Shown piece after piece: positions 23,401 to 33,733 of a stretch of 64,000 bases of DNA. Positions within the stretch are counted from its first letter, which is position 1; every line of letters begins with the position of its first letter. The position numbers and the translations under genes are program-made. Source of the DNA: Lingula anatina (lineage: Eukaryota > Brachiopoda > Lingulata > Lingulida > Lingulidae); assembly GCF_001039355.2 (NCBI RefSeq), contig NW_019775975.1, positions 62,001 through 126,000 on the forward strand, read 5' to 3'. Under the pieces are notes generated by a model. The model was not told the DNA's origin and ran no database searches. It saw only the letters and a list, made by a program, of their open reading frames with translations.

Positions 23401-25200
23401 CTATCTCATTGTTTCCAAATAAAAGACAAACTTCCACAGTATTGTAAACTTTCAATTATATAAAGTTTAAATTTATCAACTTAAAAATAGCAATTTATTA
23501 TTAATTGTTGACAGATCTTTATTTTCTGGTAGAACTGTATATATATATATATATAAGACAAGATGGATGAAGGGGGAGTAGCAAAAATGGCCGCCATATC
23601 AGAGATTTTATTATTTACATTAATCTTCCTTTTACAGTGTCCACAATAACATTAAAAGCTGTGAAATTGCCAACATTGCAAGTCTTGTTTATATTTTTTG
23701 TATTAGGAAATTGAAATTTCCCACTTTCTTAAATTGGTTTATGCATACAACTGCATGATTATCATGTTTCTTTAAGACACATATCATACCGATGCCTACT
23801 AACCAGTACCAGCCATTTGACTTCGATTTGAGGTTGAAATTTTACATACCCCCTTCTTCTCTTCTCTCCCTCTTAAAAATTCTAAATTTTTATGCGAATA
23901 ACTAGAGAAAAATGCTGACTTACCTTAATTAAATCCAACGACTGTTACTGATATCGAATAGATGGCCCTGATGTACACCCAGGCACTGGTAGCAGCCCGT
24001 GCCAGTCTGTTCTTCTTGCAATTTGCAAAGTGGGAGTTCCAAGTATCACTTATAGTTATCAGCGTTCCATGACAGGGTGGGATTTTGGTTGTTGACATCA
24101 TGAGTGTTCTTGAATGTAAATTTTAGACTGATCTTGAGCTGATACAGGTGTTTATTTTGTATCTAAGTTGGGTCAACTACTACATTGGGTATAGGCTTGC
24201 GTCAGAGATATGGCATTTTATACTTAAATGCTGACAGTTTTTTTTTTCAAAACAACACTGTAAGCTGGGGTATGGGGACACTTATTTTACAATTTATGCC
24301 TGTTTCAAGAAGCATTCAGTATAAGGCAGGACAGTACAAGATATCTAGGGGAGGCAGGCACCTTTTTCACCCCCCCCCCCCTCCCAAATTATTATTGTTA
24401 TAATATAACCACCTGATGAGAACAATTTTTTTCGAGTGTTTCAGATGGTAAAGGGACTATATTTTTATCTGTCCATTTCTTCCCATTCTTTAAAAAAAAT
24501 CTTTGATTTCAGTGTGTCAAGCTTCTGCCCCTGGCCTGATACATGTAGATGAACTTTTTGACAATAATATTTGAATGTTTCTGTACTGCACATTAACTTT
24601 AAACAGATTATAATTGATTCTTTTTCTCATTATTGATGTTTTTTCTTTCTTACCCAGAATATCAAGCAACCTTTGCTGACATTTGAAGGAATGCGAGAAG
24701 ATTACCCACGTTTTTCTTCCATTTGGGATATAAACACAGGCTACGTCACCTCAGAGATGATTCTGGTGAGCACACTGGCTTGTCTTGAGTTCAGAGACAT
24801 CTTTTGGTGTAGCTGAATAACATTTCAAATGCAATCAAATACTGCAAACTGTTCTTCGAGTGATATGCAAGTTGCAGTATGTCTTTGTAATTTAAAAGTT
24901 AGTCCACTTTTTAAGGCAGTCAATCTTCATAAATAGAGCTGAAAATTCTGCAAAAATCTATACACTTAACTGTGGACTACTCATATTTTCATGTAAATTA
25001 AAAGGTATACATATATATATAGTTTAATGCTCCTCAAACACAGAATATATAAGTTCTGAAAATTATTTCGATATCTAGCACTATTTAAGCTCGACTTCTT
25101 CCTGTTAATTCAAAGTAACTAAAGGTTAAGTTTGTTCATCCATCATGAAATTGCCAAATTACATAATTTTCTCGCAGGATGTCACTCCCTACATAAACCG
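20402..25200. repeat. Duplicated block B' (copy 2)
   Basis: Homologous to 14,414-19,281. It lacks the 313-bp MITE of copy 1, carries the second TRIM gene, and leads into the complete 3' end of the CLCN6-like gene. Confidence 0.8.
21132..23171 (-). CDS. TRIM/NHL-type RING E3 ubiquitin ligase, copy 2
   Basis: Intronless, 679 residues. RING, two B-boxes, coiled coil and C-terminal NHL-type repeats are placed as in the copy at 15,131. The N-terminal ~320 and C-terminal ~100 residues are close to copy 1, and all RING and B-box cysteines and histidines are kept. The middle (about 330-590) is poorly conserved and longer. It includes an in-frame 24-base repeat three times (21,502-21,573) coding FLGQAVQH-like octapeptides just before the YVSDHGNH NHL strand. 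This copy has no MITE upstream. Role as for copy 1: probable E3 ubiquitin ligase of unknown target. The pattern of conserved ends and a divergent centre suggests selection for variation or past recombination. Confidence 0.9.
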   Translation of the reverse strand: MASNIPLTEDGATASPSRCEICLCNPETPKVLPCLHSFCLLCLQSHTQLTDPPTEPQRFSCPCCGMSIEAPRGSLENFPAQSWLSEVEAKVEKTADVGEVKLCSICSAFKKSTPADHQCVTCNEFLCSVCKQDHSRVKITASHQLHSLSSNHGSCSVHDEQALKYHCDTCAIYICVACLMTSHKACKVTDSKVIADREKTWLQQLQQKYHQEADIIQDKIKAHDAQSTNTEEKLKAINTARNHLRARRGSYLKIDLACQKLLSSCQPLSDLRSISDSLAKGVKVFESGLAFAENLADSQNIPPSPSDLSCFDNSTTKQGSNIMKPKLKFTRVISIGSPLNGPSSVCSISNYSVCVTDTSDAGSVFFFDLSGNVQNVLSEVYFQGFRYQLVTQCKVSGLLPHGFVLLYKVQDRHSVVSPLQQKYIFVTVPDSHIGMYDESQIKGTYISFEPSAINSCSHTRPTPIDARNSNNSCPMFILSSKASFLAVALDFLHQNDSFPKSCFAGSSFGSFGDQNNQFKNPEFMCIECPNSGLSGQAVQQFLGHAVQHFLGQAVQHLIYVSDHGNHCVKVLKCTSSIHGGNGIEYESTIGSHGSGPGQLNHPYGVCLYKESILVADYGNNRISMFGKDGLFQRHLLTIADGIEKPMGLAVDENNKLLFVTQFVALTQLHEVRVYSLDNL

Positions 25201-26163
25201 CTGCCCCTACACTCGGCTCCACCTACCGGGTATAGTTACTGATGTAATTTATTTCTTACAGGACGTCACTCCCTACATGAACTGCTGCCCCTACACTGTT
25301 TCCACCTACAATTACTGACATACATGTAATTTAATTTCTTGCAGGACGTCACTCCCTACATGAACCGCTGCCCCTACACTGTCTCCACCTATTGTACTGT
25401 GCCTCAGGTGTTCAGTCTCTTCCGTAGCATGGGTCTGAGACACTTGCCAGTGTTGAATGACATGGGACAGGTGAGCCAGATATATACATAGGGGATGGAG
25501 AGAGGAGGTCTTTACCTGTGTTTGTGGTATTAATACAGTCATATATATTAGTACTTAAACATATGTGGCTGGGGGATCTCTGGCACTCATTTAAGTAATT
25601 TGGGTTAAGATGTATTAATTTGGTTTCCAGTGACAAAGCATGAGACAATTTGTAAATGTTTAATAAGAAACAGGTACTAGTGTACTGTACATTGTACAAA
25701 GAATTATCGGAAATTTTCCAATGATATTTCTTAAAATAACAGATATAAAAATGTTTTTAAAGTTATTGTTAATGAAGAAGTGAATTTTGATTTGAATTTG
25801 CCAAGGAAATTCTGCAGCACATCTGCACTTATTTTAAATGCAGGTGTTACAATGTGTACTACAACTAGTATATTTCAAGTATATAAGTATATGCATGTGT
25901 AGTATCTTATTGTCATCATCAACATGATTTTTTTTCTTTGCTAGATTGTCGGCATAATCACAAGACATGACCTTACCCATCATGCACTGCAGGAACACAT
26001 TGTCGACCACTCAGCTAAAAATGACATGGTCCCTGATGAAATGACCAATGGGAGCGTATTGACTCGCGATGAGAGTAGCTATGCATCAACAGCAGGCAAC
26101 CCTCGCCCCACCAGATCTCCCAGTTGGCAGAAAAGCAGCATACAGAAGAGTTACGCCACATGA
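24658..26163 (+). CDS. CLCN6: CLCN6-like Cl-/H+ exchanger, C-terminal exons
   Basis: Three exons: 24,658-24,765 (36 codons), 25,345-25,470 (42 codons) and 25,945-26,163 (73 codons with TGA), all joined in phase 0. They encode the second CBS domain: DYPRFSSIWDINTG, DVTPYMNRCPYTVSTY, VFSLFRSMGLRHLPVLND and IVGIITRHDLTHHALQ. The DVTPYMN...MGLRHLPV...GIITRH string is typical of ClC-6, an endo-lysosomal 2Cl-/H+ exchanger. ClC-7 is the alternative but matches less well. A polar tail of about 50 residues after the CBS domain is longer than in vertebrates. The membrane part is not in this window; I found no upstream exons between 1 and 18,823. The antisense TRIM genes lie beside these exons. Confidence 0.85.
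25179..25344 (+). repeat. Two extra copies of the CLCN6 CBS exon start
   Basis: An 83-base unit made of an acceptor site plus the first ~50 coding bases of the next exon (GATGTCACTCCCTACATAAACCG-like) occurs three times, starting at about 25,179, 25,262 and 25,345. Only the third continues into a full exon. The first two keep an AG acceptor but run into intron-like sequence and stop codons without an obvious donor, so they look like dead tandem duplicates able to act as decoy acceptors. Confidence 0.75.
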
Positions 26164-28038
26164 CATTTCTTAACGTTTCTTCTTTTCTAGTTTTGTGGAT
26201 GGTTAGTAGGTCACAGGAGTGTAGATTCCAATGAGGAAAAAGCCTTGTCATGTTTTAATGACTGTTGTTCATTTTATGAATGAAATTCCATAGATACAGA
26301 ATCCCAAGTGATCAAAATAGTCCATCATTTAGTGACAAAGAAAATCCACTTTGTGGTGGATTTTTATTTCTTTCTTTTCTTTTTTTCTTGTTGTACATAA
26401 CATTTATGTACAGATGTTGAACAGATACAGTAGGTATCAAGTTTATATTTAAGTATAGTTAAAAATCACTCATTTTGAGGTCACAAGTGGAAGTTTTATT
26501 CCAAAAAATCTTTAAAAGATTATTCCATATTCCCAGTGATTGTACAGATTGTAAAGGAGTAGAGATTAGAGAGAAAATTCGACCAGGTTATTTAGAGGTT
26601 TAAAGGTGCGTAGTGTCCACCAAGCAGGAGCTCGCTGATTGTTTCATACATATATATATCCAGGCCCTTAGCCAGGAATTTCAAAGGGGGTGGTCTTTTT
26701 CTGGAAAAGGGGACCTGTGTGTAACTAGATCATATTTTCCCCAGTGTGGACATTTTCCAAGTAAAAAGGGTGGTTCATCCTAAACCCCCCCCCGGCTACG
26801 AGCCCAATATCTGTCAATTTTTCACAAAACAATGTGATTTATATTTAATAATGGTTATGTTTGATCAGGTCATATACATATATGAAAGACTTGAAAATAA
26901 CTGAATAACTGAGAGAAAAATGATCTGATAATTTTATGTGCGAAAAAAAATTACTTTGTTTATTTGTATTTTGGATCATGTCTAGTCAACGGTGGTGATC
27001 ATGTGACAAGATCATGCGATCATACTTGAGGAGGAGCATGCATAGGAAGTGAAGTGGAAAATGCCTGGTGCTTATTTGTATGCTTGGACACAGAAAAGAA
27101 ATTGTCTATTTGTGGTGTAATGAAAAAATTTACTTAAGTCAAGTGTTATTAAGGCATAACTGTGAACATGGATTTGTTCTACAAGTCAGAAATTTACATT
27201 CATAAGAAAAATATGCATATTATTTACATGTTAATTTATTTATTGGTTAAGATATTCAAGAGATTCAGAATAATGAGATAACTTTCGTAAGTTATGAAAT
27301 TTGTGTTGCCACAGTGATACAGATGCGTGTTTTAATTTTATTACAATGTAAACTGTACGTTTATTTTTGAACGTTACCGACAAATGCTCAGTAGAAAACA
27401 TTTGACTTCGGTTTAAAGTTTTACATACATTTCAAGGCTCATAAGATAATGTTGGGTGATAGTGAGGCTAACTGTGTGCTCAAATATTCTAACATATGAT
27501 GGAGTCGATTTCAATTTTTTTTTTTTACAGGGTCTTCCAAAAGGTGCATGATCAGAATTATTTGAAAGGTAATAATATAAATATTATAAGTGATTGAGGT
27601 TTTGATGTAACTTTGGAATACGGGACAGCTGGCACTCTCCCAGACAGGAAACTGGGATGGCTGTAGCCCTCCTTGGCCATCCTGACTCAAAACTTACCCT
27701 GGTGCTTTGACTTGATTATAAGAATAAGGTGATTTAAGTTATGAATACATGAATATTTTTTTCAATTTGTACTTCTTTACTTAACTCTTTTTTTTGTTTG
27801 TGTGCACGGCTAAAAAAACTCAGAATGAGCTTCAGGATATGCATGGACATATGGATTATGTCCATGGGATATGGGACTCCTAGCTCATGTGTTATTAAGA
27901 TAACGATGAAAAATGTACAGAAATCTTGTTCAGTGTCTGTCAAACTGGTTTTGACAACGCACAAATTCTTATTCCAATGTATGATATACGAGTACAGAGA
28001 TCCCCTGTGAAAAATTGTCTCGTTTAACATTCAGTTAA
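26164..28038. other. 3' flank of CLCN6, no further gene seen
   Basis: AT-rich. Probably begins with the CLCN6 3' untranslated region. At about 26,661-26,812 is a diverged copy of the dispersed repeat with ends CAGGCCC..AGCC and GGCTACG.GCC (compare 35,218-35,351). The short open frames at 27,734-28,030 show no domain. Confidence 0.5.
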
Positions 28039-28223
28039 GGTTCTCAATCTATTCTAGAACATTTGGTGTATTTTTTTTTTTTTTTACAGTTCTAATGTTG
28101 TTCCGTAATGAAATGTAACAGTTCGAGAACTGTTTCTGGGAAGTCCTTCAGAATGTCCAAGAACAGATTAAGAACAATTTTCATTAAATGAGAAAAACAT
28201 TGTTCTAGGACAGATTGAGAACC
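28039..28223. repeat. MITE-like inverted repeat of ~185 bp
   Basis: Begins GGTTCTCAATCTATTCTAGAACA and ends with the near-complement TGTTCTAGGACAGATTGAGAACC. Several further AGAAC/GTTCT motifs lie inside. No target duplication is clear and no coding capacity is present. Confidence 0.6.
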
Positions 28224-28504
28224 ATAAGTGGGCGTAAATTAGACAAATTTTCACATGTGATATAAGAATTGTAACAATGAATTCCAATTCAATGTATTTA
28301 TTAATTATTTTAGAAAAAAATGTTGTTTATATAAAGTCCCTGAACAAATGTCATGCCAATTGAATAAACTTAGTCAACAAAAATATGGCTTAAGTCCATT
28401 TTTTAAAATTATTTTAAAAGTATTACACTGAAAAGTCAACTGGCTTTAACAAGAGCGACAAGGTCCACATTCACAGCCTTGAACACTGTCTGACCTTGAC
28501 AGAG

Positions 28505-28565
28505 GTCAAAGGTCATCCACCAGACCAGTCCCAAAAGATTCCCAGTCTAGCTTCATAGGTGGCAA
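28505..28565 (-). promoter_or_regulatory. Candidate SECIS element of the PRXL2B mRNA
   Basis: On the minus strand, ATGA (28,556-28,553) is followed by 12 bases and then an unpaired AA (28,540-28,539), the spacing expected between the SECIS quartet and its apical loop. CTAGACTGG can pair over 9 positions (some G-U) with CTGGTCTGG. A GA follows at the base on the 3' side (GGATGA). The lower stem is poorly paired, and a competing CCACC/GGTGG pairing exists. It lies about 830 bases beyond the PRXL2B stop codon, where a selenoprotein mRNA needs such an element. Possible polyadenylation signals lie in between. Candidate only. Confidence 0.35.
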
Positions 28566-29390
28566 CTCTGTGCAAGAGGAGACAGTGTCTGGGTGTGATA
28601 TGGCACTGCTTACAAATAACAATATTGATTTACATTTAACTGGTACATTTAATATAACGGAAAATATGCTGAAATGAACAAAAAATAAATAAAAAAGGTC
28701 CATAAAAACCCCTGCTCAGCTTTACACTTTTTATCACTCTAAAAGCTTATGATATTATAATTTTATAATTTGTTTATTCAAAAATCAGTTTTTATAATCA
28801 AATAGATGACTATCTAAATTGCAAACATGCTATTTTGAACAATTAGCCTGCTTTAAGAACCTGGGTTTGCATTGTGCTCTAATTTGTAATAAATAATTCA
28901 CAAAAAAAAAAAAATTTACTTAAATTACCAATCAAAGCATCATCTCTATGGGATCCATATTATTTATTTGGTGGACTTGTTTTTGTCCATTTAGTCTATT
29001 TGGAATGTGTCAATTCCTTAGCATTCCTTGTAGTGGTCTTTCGCTAGTCCTTTTAGCCCATTCTGAAAATTAAAAATTTCAAAAATTCTATGGAATTTCT
29101 AATTTTTAACTTGTCGACTCAATGGTATTTTCATTAAAAAAATCATTAAGATATGAAAAGAACTTAATGTTAAGTTCAAGATTATTTAGCATTTTAGACT
29201 TTTTTAAAAAGATTACTTCAAGGGAAAAGTATCATCACACTTTCTTCGCAGTACATGTATGATTTTGAATTTTGCTTTTAAACCTATCCATATAAATTGC
29301 CTTGGCCTGCTGGCTATTGAAATTTAATTTTTAAAAATGACTTTGAAATATATATAACTTAAACAAAAGCTCTTTTCCCAATATACCTGC

Positions 29391-32087
29391 CTATTTCTTG
29401 TAGCAGACATCATCTTCGCAAACCACTTTTGGCGCCTCAGCTTTCTGTTCTGTGGCAGGCGCTCCACCTATTAGAAATAACCATTTTGAAATTGTGAAAG
29501 ATGCATGCATATTTATTAAGATGGACTTGTAATATATGTTTTAGTTGGGTGAGCCTGAAGACGACATTCATGTATCATCAGATTTATTCGTGCAGTTTTT
29601 TTATGAAAAGAAATCAAACTTTTGTTGCTTTGAAATACAAATGGATTGCAGATGAGCTTAAGTCCAAATGTAAATGTATGATATCATAAATTAAATAATT
29701 AAAATTACTTACTTTTTGTAATTAACACAAGACTTTAATGCCAAATGCTAAATGCTAAAATACAGAAAAAATGAGCTCCAGGTAAAAACCATGTGCAGCC
29801 CAGGCTCCCAAGTTGGTGGTGCAAATTAACCAGATACAAAGTAAAATATCTTACCATCTATTCCAAGTGCTTTGAGAACATCTTCTAGTGGAACATGTTC
29901 TCCTGGATTCTCTTGACGCCAGTTCAGAAGACACTCACTGCCACCTATAGGACAAAAAAAAGCAAAAAAACAATGCACAAAGTCCTTTAATAGCCTGCAC
30001 TCGCTTATAACAAGTCTAGATTGATTCTGAATTCTACTCAATAACATCATATACTCTAATCAAAACATTATCATATGGAGCAAATTTGTGCCTAAACCTA
30101 ATGTAAATCTGGTTATCTTTAGCTAGAATTTCATTACTTTGGTCATTTTAATTTGGATAAACTTTGTAGACCTTTCCTACACTGTACATACCTGCAGATA
30201 CAATAATGGTTCCACCATTTTGGAACCCATCACCCTTAAAATCACCAGTGATGTTTTGTTCTTTTGCCTGTAAAATAAATGAATCATTTGGAAATAAAAA
30301 ATAATTTAAATTAATTCTTAGACTTGTGTTACAGTGAATGGACAGGTACTCTTGAAAATCTTTTAGGATTTTCCACAGTGGGTAACACTTCAGATTATTG
30401 TGTGTGTGTGTGTGTGTGTGCGTGCACACACTCTCACTAATACATTTATGAGTGTTTCTGTGTAAGCCTAATCATTAGGTATAAAAAATAGATCATCCAA
30501 CACCAGCTCCTTATTTTAATTATAATTTTTGGTTTGTTAAGACTTTACCTTTGCCATAGCTGCTCTTGACACTTTCTTAAGGATGGACATAAGACCACTC
30601 AGTATACCATATCTGAAATATATATTTAGCCATGACTATGTCAGTAACAAAGTATTTACTTATACTGTATTTACTAGATCTTTCCACAAGTAACTTGTAC
30701 ATAACTGCTTGTCTTCGCCAACCAAAACTAGTGAATAAAAACTAACATTCTTTTTCAATGTCAATATCAACATAAAATCATTTCATATTTACCGTTTATA
30801 CCCCATGTCTTTATAGCATTGCTGTTTTTGATCAATATAAACCTCTGAAAATACAAAACACATTTAAATTTAAATTATAAGAATAAAACAAAAACCAAAA
30901 ATTAAATTGAGTGTTTGTTACCCACATCTACGCCAGGTGGCGCTTGCAACCTGATATTACACATGATATGACTTTGCCCAGAAAGTGTCACTGTGCATGC
31001 TAATCACATTTTTTTAAAATTACAACAACTTTATTTACCACATACTTGGTATAAAGAGAAAAGTGCTAACATGGTGGTTAAGGTAAAAATATGTTGAAAG
31101 AGGCAAAAAAAAGTACAATACAGTTCAATTACAGAAACATACATACATATTTCTATTAAAAGTAAAAAAAGACTTAATTACAGACAGAAGTCCAATCATG
31201 CACAAGCTAAATAGATCAATACCCTACTGGTACAAAAAACATTTAGTTTTCTTCAAACTAAACAGAAATACAGCTTCTTTGTCATGTACCTCCTGAAAAG
31301 TAGTTCCCCTTCATGTAGTCTTCCACCCCGACCTCCTCCAGCCCGACTGCGACCATGCGTACGTTATGGGAGTCCAGCTGGGGCTTCAGGGTGCTGATCT
31401 CGCGCGAGGCGAGGCGACAGAACTGTCATCCAAAACGACGCAAAAATGTGATCATGCATGCTTGTTTTTCCCAGAAGCTTTCTATGGCAACCATCTGTAA
31501 TTATAAAGAATTCTTCTGTTCTGAGATCTGACTTGACAAAAGGCAATCATGTATTTAATCAGTGAAAAAGACTGTATACTCCAGTTAAAATGTTTTCATT
31601 AAGAGTTCAAAAGACTTTCTCTTGCATTAAATGAGTTGGTATAAAAGAGTGAGATTGTTGAATAGCTTCATAGTAGCAGTAATAATAATAATAAAATCAA
31701 ACTTAGAAGAGATCTACAGAGACTTTAAGCTTGTAATTCCACATTGTTTATTAAACAATCTTCTTGGTTAAACTAAGATATAGCAATTCCACAGGGCACT
31801 ATGACTGTTTACGACTGAACGAGACAGAAGACCTTGGACTTCAAGTGGAGATACTCCAGTACTACACGCCAATACGTACAATGTACAGTACATGTACGTA
31901 GGATTTGCAGGGTAAAGTTAAGATATATGAATATTGAAATTATCTTTGACCACCTGAAATTAAAATTTCAAAACTAAAACCTTTTTTAAAAATCGTATCT
32001 AGTTACCTCTCCTGAAGTCGCACTTTTGACCAAGTTTTTGCCAATCTTGGCCACTTCGGCCGGCAGGCCTTTCGAGGCCGAAGCCAT
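29391..32087 (-). CDS. PRXL2B: PRXL2B-like thioredoxin-fold reductase, probable selenoprotein
   Basis: Seven exons: 32,087-32,007; 31,494-31,290; 30,844-30,793; 30,612-30,549; 30,267-30,192; 29,944-29,855; 29,467-29,391. All have GT-AG sites and consistent phases, totalling 215 codons with the TAG stop. The protein matches the prostamide/prostaglandin F synthase (PRXL2B, FAM213B) family: VAKIGKNLVKSATSGE, then SFWEKQACMITFLRRFG, LDSHNVRMVAVGLEEVG, NYFSGEVYIDQKQQCYKDMG and VPLEDVLKALGIDG. In this family FLRRFG is followed by the CxxC active site. Here the first position is TGA (31,428-31,426), giving UQFCR with Cys53 kept. Other members of the group (SelU) are known selenoproteins, so selenocysteine at residue 50 is the best reading. 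Such enzymes reduce prostaglandin H2-type endoperoxides or act as peroxiredoxin-like reductases. A nonsense allele is the alternative, but the frame is otherwise intact. Confidence 0.9.
31426..31428 (-). other. In-frame TGA at redox site (selenocysteine codon)
   Basis: Reads TGA on the minus strand between GGA (Gly49) and CAG (Gln51), three residues before Cys53. It is inside an exon whose frame is open and family-conserved on both sides. It replaces the first cysteine of CxxC and nothing else in the exon is damaged. Confidence 0.85.
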
Positions 32088-32555
32088 TGTACAAAGTCGT
32101 TCTTTTTCTCTCTCGAATATCTTGACAGAATCTCCAAATAAAATGTAGTTAAGAGACTTCGCGGCGTGCACAGGCGTCCTGAGAATACCCTCTGTAAATT
32201 TTAGACCACACCAAGCCGATATAACAGTCAATTCCCATAAAATATGTGGCATAGCAAAGGACCGAACCCCTTCGTTTGCACAGGTTACGTAAACTAGGTC
32301 ATGTTTGGTCACATGACGAGTAACGTGCACGTGAGGTCAAGTGTCATCACTCAAGGCCTGACACTCCGACCCGATATTTCATTCCTGCATATTTTGTTAA
32401 AAGGATAGCAACACTTCATATGAGAATCAAAATTTCAAAAGAAATACACTGTAAACAATTAACACAAAGAAAAATAATAATTTCCAATTTACCACATAAC
32501 TCGCAATATTATTCTGAAACCTGTGCACGTTGACTTCAGTGTAAGACGTATAATC

Positions 32556-32605
<50 letters not shown>

Positions 32606-33260
32606 AATCACGCTTAAAAATCTACTAACTTTGAATGTAGGAATGGATTTATTAACCATTTGAAATAAACAAAGTAATTAATAAAGAAAACTCGTTTACC
32701 CCAGAGAATTTTGTCTTATGGCACTTTCCCGCTCATATGAAGAACTGTTAGGCCTAATTAACCCTTCAACTTCAATGTAAAGCGTTTTAAAGTAAAGTGC
32801 ACGTTGATTAAAATAGAAAAACGATGTATCCATCTTTATCTGTCAATAGCTGTCATTATAAAATGTCATCGTAATATGCAGGATACGCGCTTCTCTTCTG
32901 CACAGATCTGTTATTGCGAGGGGAAGATCATAGACGAATAATAATGGTAAGATGGAGGCTGGGAAGGGGTGGGGCAAGGAGAAAACAAAATTGCAAGCCG
33001 AGCGGACGAGTAAACTGATATTATCGTACATGTATGTAAGATACAGACACGGTAGAATTGTTTTGTTTTGTTTTGTCTCGTTTCGTTTGTTATAATTGTA
33101 ATCTACTGGTAGATCCGCCACTGTCATGCACCCGCGACCTGTAAATCATCACAGACCAGCATCATGCAATTAATTGCATATCTCATTTTATTTCATTTTA
33201 TTTTATTTAATTTTATTTCATTACCACCTCAGGGATGAAAAAAAATAGAAACATATAGAA

Positions 33261-33315
<55 letters not shown>

Positions 33316-33689
33316 AAAACCGTTCTAAAACAAAGTCAAGTTTAAATATAACACAATAAAAATTAAGCTTTAAATTGAAGTGGAACTTTAAAAGCCTCGT
33401 TTTTTTTCGACGACACCAACATTATATTGCACGGAGGAATAATAATCATAATAATAATAATATGATAATAATATTTATTTAAAGTCTAAAATCCTTATAA
33501 GTTCGGTAGAATTAACAATAATAAAATGCTAAAATATTGTAGAATTAAATACAAGCTGTAAAAACATAGTTATACCTTTAATTTTCGGAGTATGACGAAT
33601 AGCAATTTGCCATTAAAAACGATAAAAATAAAAATTCGATCAATGAAAGTTCCTTTATGGACATGTCCTGTAATAAAATATCTTCCCAG
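32088..33689. other. Intergenic region upstream of PRXL2B
   Basis: Holds the PRXL2B promoter side (no clear TATA seen), a T run at about 32,559-32,600, and an AC microsatellite at about 33,272-33,314 preceded by CT units. The open frame at 32,843-33,127 shows no recognisable domain. No further gene recognised. Confidence 0.5.
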
Positions 33690-33733
33690 CCCTGATTTTC
33701 TTGTCCTCAGTCTCATACATATCCTTGCTAAGA

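Noticed and set aside
29165-29245. Alternative SECIS-like ATGA...AA near 29,235 (minus)
   Set aside because: Its partner strand pairs poorly with mostly A-T bases; the candidate at 28,505 is better.
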